A stretch of DNA of 37,318 nucleotides, taken from the NCBI GenBank assembly GCA_946408995.1, contig CAMJUL010000038.1, positions 1 through 37,318 of the forward strand, written 5' to 3'. Source of the DNA: an uncultured Clostridia bacterium (GTDB taxonomy: Bacteria; Bacillota; Clostridia; Christensenellales; Aristaeellaceae). Position 1 is the first letter of the stretch; each line of letters opens with the position of its first letter. The notes beneath the pieces are model-generated. The model was not told where the DNA came from, did no database searches, and was given only the letters and a program-made list of their open reading frames with translations. This document shows, one piece after another, positions 16,124 through 23,241 of the stretch. The position numbers and the translations under genes were made by a program.

Positions 16124-16927
16124 TTAAACCGATTGCCCGGAACAAAACCCGTAGATCCGGTCATAAAAGTCTTTTGCTTCTTCAAAAGCGCCATGACCCA
16201 GCCCCTGATACACATGTAACGTACTGTCAGGGATGCTTCCAACGAGCACATGCGGCGCTTCATTGCCCACGGTGCGGTCTGCTTCTCCGGCGATGATCAG
16301 CGTCGGGCAGCTTATCTTTGGCAATTCGGCACGGGCGTCAAAATCCAAAATGGCATATGCGTTTCTGAAAAAACGTTCGTAGCTTTTCGGCTTTGTGAAA
16401 CGCGCCATAAGCGGAAACAGGTTCCTGTTCTTTTCAAGCCAGGGCGTTGAATACATTTTTTCGGCGGTGTCCACCATCAGGCGGACATGGTCTCCCTGCT
16501 TTGCCATTTCGATCCAGGATCCGACCACGTCTTTGACCACATCGTTCGCGTTTGGCGCGGTCACCGCAAGGATCAGCTTTTCCACCCTGCGGGGGTGATC
16601 GATCGCCAGATACTGGGCGATCATACCGCCCTGGGATACGCCGAGCACCGCTGCGCTGCGGATGCCGAGCTTATCCAGGGCCAGGGCCTGGTCTTTTGCC
16701 ATCTGCCGGATGGTATATCCTTCCGGCATGCCGTTTTTCCGGCTGAAGATGGAAACCGTATATTCCTTCAGAAACCTTTTGTACGGCGCCCTCAGGACCA
16801 GCGCTTTTCCTTTTACCGTTGTCAGTCCGTCTGACAGGCCGGGAAGGACGATCAGGTTTTTGCTGCCGTTCCCGAAGGATACATAGTCCATATCCGTGTC
16901 TTCAAGCAGTACGCGCCCGTTCTTCAT
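16124..16927 (-). CDS. Alpha/beta hydrolase
   Basis: A 267-residue alpha/beta hydrolase. The nucleophile elbow is GVSQGG with Ser98. The acid is Asp217 in AGEADRTVG and the base is His245 in GLGHGAFEE, a complete triad. The oxyanion region is LIVLPGLSDGL near residue 25-35, where the usual HGxP is replaced by LPGLSDG. Substrates of this group range from esters to amides and cannot be predicted. The protein has no signal peptide and is cytoplasmic. The ATG at 16927 is preceded by GGAGG at about 9-13 bases; an upstream start gives an unrelated extension. It is followed at 320 bases by the phosphorylase gene, and so is probably transcribed alone. Confidence 0.9.
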   Translation of the reverse strand: MKNGRVLLEDTDMDYVSFGNGSKNLIVLPGLSDGLTTVKGKALVLRAPYKRFLKEYTVSIFSRKNGMPEGYTIRQMAKDQALALDKLGIRSAAVLGVSQGGMIAQYLAIDHPRRVEKLILAVTAPNANDVVKDVVGSWIEMAKQGDHVRLMVDTAEKMYSTPWLEKNRNLFPLMARFTKPKSYERFFRNAYAILDFDARAELPKISCPTLIIAGEADRTVGNEAPHVLVGSIPDSTLHVYQGLGHGAFEEAKDFYDRIYGFCSGQSV

Positions 16928-17068
16928 GCCGGTATCCTCCGTCCTTTCATGCCGGCGGCACTGTTTGGATCCGTCCGGGATCAACGGATGAGGGCCGCCG
17001 GGGATCCCATTCCGTTCGGCGCGTTCGCCCGGCGCCGGGGAGGGGTCTTTGGGGACAAACGATCGAAT

Positions 17069-17830
17069 TTAGCACTTCACCGCTTCCGTTTCCACCCAGG
17101 CGGGCCTGAAGCCGCTGTTGAGCGCGATGTTCTGCGAATGGAGATTTGCACTGTCCGTGCCGTAAAAGGGAATGTCTCCCATCCGGACGATCCGGTTCTT
17201 AAGCATCGTCACCAGGCAGGATCCGATCCCCCGGGAACGGTATGCCGGCAGGACATCGATCCCGATCTGCTGCCAGTGCGGGGCGTCCTCCGAACAGCCC
17301 GCCATGCCCATGACGGCATCCCCGTCCATCGCAGCGACGGCGATGCGGTCAGGCCGCACAGGGCAGGGCGCCGGGTATGCAATGGCGTTCGGGAAGCGCG
17401 CGTCCCCATAGAAGGGGCGGATCCCGTCCTCCGAAAGCCATGCCACCGGGAAGGGGGCTTCCATCGGCACATCGAGGCAGGGCAGGTACATGTGATGCGT
17501 CGGGGCCATCCGATAGCCGTATTTCTTTAATTCTTCATTCAGCCTTGAGAAGCCCTCCATCTCAAAGAGGCGGTGCCCTTCCACGTTCCGGACCATGCGG
17601 CGGAGGAACCCGTGGAGGCGTTCGTCCGCCATGAGGACGGCATTCCCGCCCAGCGTCGCCATTTGAAGGAAGGGCTGTCCCGGGCTGTAGCTCCTTCTCC
17701 CGGCGATGAGCTTTGACGGCGTGACAAGGTTCTCCTTCGCCATAAAGTCGGCCGGGGCGCAGTTCAGATCGATTGCCAGCTGCTGACGCAGCTTCTCCAT
17801 GCTGGTTTCAAAGATCGGCCCTGTTCCCAT
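17069..17830 (-). CDS. GNAT-family acetyltransferase with N-terminal extension
   Basis: A 253-residue protein. The C-terminal part (about 145-250) is a GNAT domain with the acetyl-CoA motif LPAYRSRGIGSCLVTML and the late NIALNSGFRPAW segment. The N-terminal part contains EKLRQQLAIDLNCAPADFMAKENLV and a helical region to about residue 115, similar to a clostridial GNAT subgroup with such an extension. A start at 17830 (MGTGPIF) has GAGG at about 10 bases. A start at 17800 (MEKLRQQ) would also agree with homologues. The substrate is unknown. It is followed on the minus strand by the alpha/beta hydrolase after 141 bases. The upstream region to 18641 carries no other gene. Confidence 0.82.
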   Translation of the reverse strand: MGTGPIFETSMEKLRQQLAIDLNCAPADFMAKENLVTPSKLIAGRRSYSPGQPFLQMATLGGNAVLMADERLHGFLRRMVRNVEGHRLFEMEGFSRLNEELKKYGYRMAPTHHMYLPCLDVPMEAPFPVAWLSEDGIRPFYGDARFPNAIAYPAPCPVRPDRIAVAAMDGDAVMGMAGCSEDAPHWQQIGIDVLPAYRSRGIGSCLVTMLKNRIVRMGDIPFYGTDSANLHSQNIALNSGFRPAWVETEAVKC

Positions 17831-18641
17831 TTCTGCTTATCCTCTCTTTGGCATCCGATGCCCGCTTGCGCTGAAGAAACGAAGAAGTCAAAAAAGGCCC
17901 GGACGACCCCTCTTCCAACCCGGCTTCTGGGGACAGGCCTGGTTTGGGCAGCTCCCGTCTACCCGGCGGAAGGCCTGAGGGGGATGGGGCAGGTTCTTTT
18001 GATCCGGCAGACGGAGGAACGCGAACAGGAGAAGCAATTTGATCGCCTCCCGGATCTAAGAGAAAAGGCCCTTTGCGTTCTTTTCCGTGCGCTTGTCTTT
18101 TCCCTGGCAGGCTTTGAATTCCCCGTCCGCCAGGGGATTGGGGGCCTTCTTCTTTCGCGGGCCGGTTCCTGTTTTCCGTTTTCTTGTGATATAGGATCAT
18201 TCTCTTCTTTAGCAGTGATTTTGGATTCGCACGGCATTCCGCTGATCGGATCAAAAAGGAAGCCGGCAGCAGGAATGCCCGATTGCTCGTTATCGTTATG
18301 GCCGCTCGGATGCCTCGGCTGCCGGAAGGGGGAGAGGCGTGGAAAAAAGCACGCCCGCTTTTCGTGCCCGCGGAGAGAAGTATACAGACAGGATAGCATA
18401 GTCCGCTGCCAAAGTCCACCCTAAAAACAGCGCTTCCGCAGGGAAAAACGCCTCATCGATCGGCCGGGACGTTTTTTTGCGGCCGCCTGACTGCCCTGAG
18501 AGACGGATCCCTTTTCCGGCCGGGGGCGTTCCGGAAAGGAAAAGACCGTTGATTTTCTTTCCAGACTTTTGTAAGATAAGGACAGCGGGAAAAACCTGCC
18601 GGGTACAGGCGCCCGGGAAGCGGAAAAGGGGGAAAGAAGGC
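17831..18641. other. 811-base region without a convincing gene
   Basis: Overlapping frames exist on both strands but are rich in Arg, Ser, Pro and Gly, lack ribosome binding sites and resemble no family I know. The minus strand is strongly purine-rich between about 18000 and 18260. A T-run on the minus strand at 17891-17896 follows a GC-rich segment that could form a hairpin, which might attenuate the GNAT transcript. A good plus-strand promoter for the MoxR operon lies at 18549-18577. Confidence 0.45.
18549..18577 (+). promoter_or_regulatory. Promoter TTGATT-17-TAAGAT for the MoxR operon
   Basis: A -35 hexamer at 18549-18554 and a -10 hexamer at 18572-18577 are separated by exactly 17 bases. 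They lie 64 bases upstream of the MoxR start. Confidence 0.6.
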
Positions 18642-19583
18642 ATGCGGACGCGTCCGTTTGTGAGCCTCAGGGAAAAGATCCTGGCCAGCTGCGGCCGGGT
18701 GATCGTGGGAAAGGAGACGGTCATCGAGCAGATCCTCGTATGCCTGATCGCCTCCGGGCACATTCTTTTGGAGGACGTTCCTGGAACGGGGAAGACCCTG
18801 CTGCTCCGGGCCTTTGCCCGGTCCATCGGCGGGGAGTTCCGGCGCATCCAGTTCACACCGGACCTGATGCCCTCAGACCTGACCGGCATTCATTTTTACA
18901 GCCAGAAAACAGGCGAATTCGAATTCCGCCCGGGACCGCTCTTCGCCCAGGTCATCCTGGCCGATGAGATCAACCGGGCCACGCCCCGCAGCCAGTCGGC
19001 GCTGCTGGAGGTGATGGAGGAAAAGCAGATCACCGTGGACGGCGTCAGCTTCCCCATGAAGCAGCCGTATCTGGTGATGGCCAGTCAGAATCCCCTGGAA
19101 TCCTACGGGACTTTTCCCCTGCCGGAGGCGCAGCTGGACCGCTTTTTTATGCGGCTGAGCCTGGGCTACATGACAAGGGAGCAGGAGATCGGCGTGCTCC
19201 GCAGGCCGGACAGCCTGACGCTGCTGGAGGGGGTCAATCCGGTCCTTGAGGAAGGGGAGCTGGAGGCCCTGAGGGATAGCTACCCCCTGGTCCGCGTCAG
19301 CGATGACACGGTGGGGTATCTGATGGACCTGGTGGAGGCCACCCGCCGGAGCGACCTTGTGCAGACCGGGGTGTCCACCCGGGGGAGTCTGGCCCTGTTC
19401 AGGGCCTGTCAGATCTACGCTGCGCTTCAGGGAAGGGACTATGTGATCCCGGAGGACGTCAAGCAGGAGGCTCTTTGGGTGCTTCCCCACCGGCTGACGC
19501 TGGTGAACCAGAGCCATCTGGACAGCGCGCGCTTTGTTGAGAACCTGCTGGACGAGATCCCCGTCCCCCTGGAAAAGCTATGA
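18642..19583 (+). CDS. MoxR-family AAA+ ATPase
   Basis: A 313-residue AAA+ ATPase of the MoxR family. Walker A is EDVPGTGKT (44-52), Walker B is VILADEINRA (104-113), sensor 1 is ASQNPLE, and an arginine-finger segment is EAQLDRFFMRL. The C-terminal lid has the usual STRGSLAL. MoxR proteins act as chaperone-like activators for metal insertion or complex assembly, usually with the DUF58 protein encoded next to them. The ATG at 18642 has AAGGGGGAAAGAAGG upstream. The stop overlaps the DUF58 start (ATGA, 19580-19583), so the genes form one operon. It is cytoplasmic. Confidence 0.95.
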   Translation: MRTRPFVSLREKILASCGRVIVGKETVIEQILVCLIASGHILLEDVPGTGKTLLLRAFARSIGGEFRRIQFTPDLMPSDLTGIHFYSQKTGEFEFRPGPLFAQVILADEINRATPRSQSALLEVMEEKQITVDGVSFPMKQPYLVMASQNPLESYGTFPLPEAQLDRFFMRLSLGYMTREQEIGVLRRPDSLTLLEGVNPVLEEGELEALRDSYPLVRVSDDTVGYLMDLVEATRRSDLVQTGVSTRGSLALFRACQIYAALQGRDYVIPEDVKQEALWVLPHRLTLVNQSHLDSARFVENLLDEIPVPLEKL

Positions 19584-20626
19584 TCCCCTTTGTGCTGTTG
19601 TTTACGGCCTTGGCCGTGGGTCTGGTGGAGTTCCTGAGCCGCAGGGAGGGACTGAGGCACCTTCAAGTGCATTTCCGGTTGGATACGGACCTGGTGGAGC
19701 CGGGGGAAACGGCCACGCTGCGCTACACGGTGCAAAACGCCGGCCGTTTCCCGCTGCTGTATGCCGGGCTGACCCTAAGCCTGGACGGGGCCTTTTCCCT
19801 GCGGGAGGACAAGGCCTTTCTGGACCGGTATGTGACGGAGGATTTTACCGGGATCCGGGTGGATCACCGTTTTTTCCTGGGGAGCGGGCGGCGTTTTTCC
19901 GGCAGGCTGCGGTTTTCACTCCCCAAACGGGGGCTGTATGACCTGGGACGGTATTACCTGGAGGCCGGCGATTTTCTGGGGCTGAAGCCGGCGCTGCGGT
20001 CCGGGGAGATCGGCGGACGGGTGATCTGCACAGCGCCTGTCCGCGCCCTTCCCCCCTTGCAGGCCCTGGGCGGGACGGTGGGGGCGGTTTCGGTGCGGCG
20101 CTTCTTGTTTGACGATCCCTGCATGGTACTGGGATACCGGCCGTATTCCGGCCGGGAGCCCATGAAACAGATCGCCTGGAAACAGACGGCCAAAGCGGGC
20201 AGCCTGATCGTGCGGCAGAATGACTTTACGGCGGACTTTTCCGCCGAGGTCCTTGTGAACATGGACCCGACCCGGCCGGCCCTGATGGAACGCTGCCTGT
20301 CCTGGACGGCCTCAGTCTGCAGGGAACTGGAAAAAAGAAAGGTGCCCTATTCCCTGCGGAGCAACGGGGACCTGCGCGATGTGCCGTTAGGGCTTGGCAC
20401 CGGCCATTTGTTTTTGATCCAAAAGCGTCTTGGCCTGTCCGGGCTGACGGGCTATACCGGCTTTACGTTGCTTTTGGAGGACTGCCTGCGCCTTGGGCGC
20501 GAAGCGTGTACCCGGATTATCATTACGCCGGTCCTGGACAACAGCATCCGAAGGGCCGTGGACCGTCTTGAGCGCCATGCCGATTTTAAGCCGTTGGTGC
20601 TTTGCGCGGAGGAGGATGGGGAATGA
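19580..20626 (+). CDS. DUF58 domain protein
   Basis: A 348-residue protein with one N-terminal hydrophobic segment (MIPFVLLFTALAVGLVEFL), a beta-rich region and a C-terminal DUF58/von Willebrand A-like domain. The DUF58 signature is in LGYRPYSGREPMKQIAWKQTAKAG (about residues 189-212, broken here for length), followed by a VLVNMDPT segment where the metal-site Asp would be. DUF58 proteins accompany MoxR ATPases. The start ATG overlaps the MoxR stop by 4 bases, and its own TGA overlaps the DUF4129 ATG by 4 bases (20623-20626). The expected role is the client or adaptor of the MoxR ATPase at the membrane. Confidence 0.92.
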   Translation: MIPFVLLFTALAVGLVEFLSRREGLRHLQVHFRLDTDLVEPGETATLRYTVQNAGRFPLLYAGLTLSLDGAFSLREDKAFLDRYVTEDFTGIRVDHRFFLGSGRRFSGRLRFSLPKRGLYDLGRYYLEAGDFLGLKPALRSGEIGGRVICTAPVRALPPLQALGGTVGAVSVRRFLFDDPCMVLGYRPYSGREPMKQIAWKQTAKAGSLIVRQNDFTADFSAEVLVNMDPTRPALMERCLSWTASVCRELEKRKVPYSLRSNGDLRDVPLGLGTGHLFLIQKRLGLSGLTGYTGFTLLLEDCLRLGREACTRIIITPVLDNSIRRAVDRLERHADFKPLVLCAEEDGE

Positions 20627-21864
20627 AACATACGTTTGTCCTGCGGGTCGCGGGGGACATCTGTTTCTGGTATGCGATCCTGAGCGTTTTTGATCTTTTC
20701 CGCCCCTGGCGTCTGCCCATGGCGCTGTTCGTCCTCACAGCTCTGGCGCTGGGGCTTTTCCTGGTGCGGCTGAAAAAAGGGGCCCTTCGGGGAGCGCTTG
20801 CGGCCCTGCCGGTCTTCTGGTTCCTTTTGGGGCCGCTGAAGGTGCCGCTGCTCCTGCCCCTGGTGGCCTGGGGATATTATCTGGCGGCCATGGCGCGGGG
20901 GGATTTCGCGCTGCCGCTGTACGAATACCGGAAACGCTTTACCGTCATGCTGGCGTTGTGCCTGTTTTTTCTTGCGGCGAACGCGGCGAACGCGACCCTT
21001 TACCGGGGGCAGGTTTTCTCCGTGGAGAGCCTGCTGTATGCCTTCGCCTTCCTGCTGCTGGGGGTGACGGCGATGCGCAGAATGCAGATGGGGGCCAGGA
21101 TGCCGCTGAAGTGGCACATCAACAGCCTGCTGTCCGCGGTCGGGGTGCCCCTTGCGGCGGCAGGGGTCTCGCTGGCGCTGTTCATGGCGCTGCGTTTCAG
21201 CCATGAGGCCCTGCGCTTCCTGCTGGAGCCGGTGGGCCGATTCCTTCTTTGGCTGTTCCACAAGCTGTTTCCGGACGGACATTCCCCCATCGAGGAGCTG
21301 ACGCTGCAGGACCTTTTGACCCCGAGGACCCCCACCGCCCAGCCGGAGGTCCCTTATGAGGGCGGCGGCGCGGTGGAATCGGCCCTGAAAGGGTCCGGAT
21401 ACAGTCCCTTGCTGATCGACCGCGCGGCGGGGATCGGGGCCTGGGTGCTCCTGGCCGTCCTGCTGCTGCTGGCCCTGTGGGCCGTGGTGCATCACGTCCG
21501 TCGTGCGCCTTTCCCCGCGGAGGAGGAAGCGGTGGCGGACGAAACGGAGGACGCCCCCGGCCCCGGGCCAAAGCGCCGGCGGAAGGCGGTTTCCCTTTCG
21601 GGGAACGCCCGGCAGCTTCGCAGGGTCTATAAAACCTATCTGGAATACAGGCAGGCCAAAGGCTTCGCCGTAAGCCCGTCGGATACCTCCGGGGAAATCC
21701 TGCGGCGGGAGCAGGACCTGGGGGATCCTGCGGGGGCGGAGAGACTAAGGGAACTCTACATCGCGGCCCGCTACGGGGACCCCGCGCAGGTCACCCGGGA
21801 ACAGGTCCGGGAGGCCCAGGAGTGCCTGGAGCGGCTGATCCGGCAGGGGAAACAGGCCCTGTAA
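20623..21864 (+). CDS. Multi-spanning membrane protein with C-terminal DUF4129
   Basis: A 413-residue protein with about seven hydrophobic segments in residues 5-200, another near 275-295, and a cytoplasmic C-terminal DUF4129 domain of about 100 residues (LRRVYKTYLEYRQAKGF ... LRELYIAARYG). In related bacteria, the third gene of a MoxR-DUF58 operon often encodes a transglutaminase-like TgpA protein carrying this C-terminal domain. Here the transglutaminase domain is absent. The start is the ATG overlapping the DUF58 stop, preceded by GGAGGATGGGG. It is the last gene of the operon; no clear terminator follows. Confidence 0.85.
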   Translation: MKHTFVLRVAGDICFWYAILSVFDLFRPWRLPMALFVLTALALGLFLVRLKKGALRGALAALPVFWFLLGPLKVPLLLPLVAWGYYLAAMARGDFALPLYEYRKRFTVMLALCLFFLAANAANATLYRGQVFSVESLLYAFAFLLLGVTAMRRMQMGARMPLKWHINSLLSAVGVPLAAAGVSLALFMALRFSHEALRFLLEPVGRFLLWLFHKLFPDGHSPIEELTLQDLLTPRTPTAQPEVPYEGGGAVESALKGSGYSPLLIDRAAGIGAWVLLAVLLLLALWAVVHHVRRAPFPAEEEAVADETEDAPGPGPKRRRKAVSLSGNARQLRRVYKTYLEYRQAKGFAVSPSDTSGEILRREQDLGDPAGAERLRELYIAARYGDPAQVTREQVREAQECLERLIRQGKQAL

Positions 21865-21955
21865 AGGGACCTTCCGCCCGGGACCCCGCAGGGGGAAAGG
21901 GCAGCCCCTGTGATCGCCCGTTTTATGTGAGACGCGGCAATTTGCCGTCCCCCTC

Positions 21956-21984
21956 TTGTAAAAAGAGGCCTGTTATGGTAAAGT
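21956..21984 (+). promoter_or_regulatory. Promoter TTGTAA-17-TAAAGT, or extended -10 TGTTATGGT
   Basis: A -35 hexamer at 21956-21961 and -10 at 21979-21984 are separated by 17 bases. An overlapping extended -10 (TGT-TATGGT) lies at 21971-21979. The site is 103 bases upstream of the STAS gene, giving a leader without obvious structure. Confidence 0.4.
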
Positions 21985-22086
21985 ATTAAATGAACAAGTG
22001 TGTTCCTGCGGCTTGGGATTTGAAGGCCGGATGCGGCCGGGCCTTGCTCGGGACATTTCCCAAATGAGTGAAATGGAGGAAATCCA

Positions 22087-22383
22087 ATGACGATTACAAA
22101 AACGCAGACAGGTACGGACCTGACCGTGGCTGTGTCGGGCCGTCTGGATACGCTGACGGCCCCCGAACTGGAAAAGGATCTGTTTGCTTCCCTGGATGGG
22201 GTCCAAACCCTGACGCTTGATTTCAGCGGGCTGGATTATATTTCCTCCGCCGGGCTCCGGCTGCTGCTGAACGCCCATAAGGCCATGGCGGGGAAGGGCG
22301 GCATGAAGGTCGTGCATATCAACGAGGTGGTCCGGGAGGTATTTGAGGTGACCGGCTTCCTGGATGTGCTGAACATCGAATAA
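22087..22383 (+). CDS. STAS-domain anti-sigma factor antagonist-like protein
   Basis: A 98-residue single STAS domain resembling SpoIIAA, RsbV and BtrV. The phosphoserine motif is YISSAGLRLLL (residues 51-61), with Ser53/Ser54 in the region phosphorylated in SpoIIAA and RsbV. Other family features are VSGRLDTLTAPELE near the N-terminus and the NEVVREVFEVTGF helix. It would bind an anti-sigma kinase when dephosphorylated. No kinase or sigma factor is adjacent. A Cache-PP2C phosphatase encoded 10 kb away is a possible upstream partner. The ribosome binding site GGAGG lies 5-9 bases before the ATG. Terminators follow at 22402 and 22459. Confidence 0.92.
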   Translation: MTITKTQTGTDLTVAVSGRLDTLTAPELEKDLFASLDGVQTLTLDFSGLDYISSAGLRLLLNAHKAMAGKGGMKVVHINEVVREVFEVTGFLDVLNIE

Positions 22384-22401
22384 GCTTTGCTGCCGCACGC
22401 G

Positions 22402-22436
22402 AAGGGGCTGTCCGACAAACGGGACAGCCCCTTTCC
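22402..22436 (+). terminator. Terminator after the STAS gene
   Basis: AAGGGGCTGTCC (22402-22413) pairs with GGACAGCCCCTT (22422-22433), a 12-bp stem followed by TTT. Confidence 0.75.
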
Positions 22437-22458
22437 CATGGGAGGACGATCATAAAAG

Positions 22459-22521
22459 GGCACCCGCAGCCCGGGAAAGGGAAAACCGCCCTTCCGGCCG
22501 CGGGTGCCAGTTTGTTTTTTT
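22459..22521 (+). terminator. Second terminator downstream of the STAS gene
   Basis: GGCACCCGC (22459-22467) pairs with GCGGGTGCC (22500-22508); the large loop can also fold. A long T-rich tail (TTTGTTTTTTT, 22511-22521) follows. It separates the STAS gene from the convergent phosphatase gene. Confidence 0.75.
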
Positions 22522-22551
22522 GCTTTTCGTCGGCCAAAGGGGCCTCCGGGA

Positions 22552-23241
22552 TCATTCGGACTTTTCCTGGAGCCGGAGTCCCTGGGACAGTCCGATCGTA
22601 TGGGCCGTGTCGTTGAAAAGCTCTATCCGCGGGTGGACGAACCGGCCCGGCCGGACGGGAAATTCCAGAATGGTGATGGAGGTGAATTCATAGGGCAGGA
22701 CCGTGGCCACATAGGGGAAGGGCAGGCTGAGCAGATGGGCCAGGGCGCAGGCGCCGGAGCCGCCGTGGCTGAACAGGGCGATGTTCTCCTGCGCCTCGGC
22801 GGTGCAGAAGAAGCGGCTTCCCTCTTGCCGGTAGCCGTGGGCGGCAAGCAGCGCGTCCAGGCGGCCGCAGATCATGTCGTAATACTGCAGGGCGGCGTTA
22901 TTACGGAAATAGGGGTGTTCCCGCCAGCTGTCGGCGAAGAAATCGAAATTCTCCCGGTCGATCATCCATTCGCTCAGCGTCCAGGGGTGCCCTTCCGAGG
23001 GGAGATCCTGGCCGCCCCAGGAGATTTCGTGCATGTAATCCAGGATCTCCGTTTCCAGGCCCAGCAGACGGGCGGTGTAGGAGGCGGTTTCGCTGGCGCG
23101 GCCGTTGGGGGAGGAATAGATTTTCCCGATCCCTTCCCGCTCCAGCCGGCGCGCGGCGGCGGCGGCCTGAAGCCGACCGGTTTCGGTCAGACAGTCGTGC
23201 TCGTAGTCCGGTTCGCCATGACGGATAAACAGGATGCGCAT
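22552..23241 (-). CDS. Histidine phosphatase (phosphoglycerate mutase-like) family protein
   Basis: A 229-residue protein of the histidine phosphatase superfamily. The catalytic RHG is in LFIRHGEPDYEHD (residues 5-17), the second Arg region is IYSSPNGRASETA, and the second His is in ALFSHGG (about 170-176). The reaction is phosphate transfer through a phosphohistidine; the substrate is not predictable. The ATG overlaps the last base of the aconitase stop codon (TGATG), so it is translated from the aconitase mRNA. No signal peptide is present. Its pairing with an aconitase-like enzyme suggests that its substrate lies near the same pathway, but this is inference. Confidence 0.9.
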   Translation of the reverse strand: MRILFIRHGEPDYEHDCLTETGRLQAAAAARRLEREGIGKIYSSPNGRASETASYTARLLGLETEILDYMHEISWGGQDLPSEGHPWTLSEWMIDRENFDFFADSWREHPYFRNNAALQYYDMICGRLDALLAAHGYRQEGSRFFCTAEAQENIALFSHGGSGACALAHLLSLPFPYVATVLPYEFTSITILEFPVRPGRFVHPRIELFNDTAHTIGLSQGLRLQEKSE

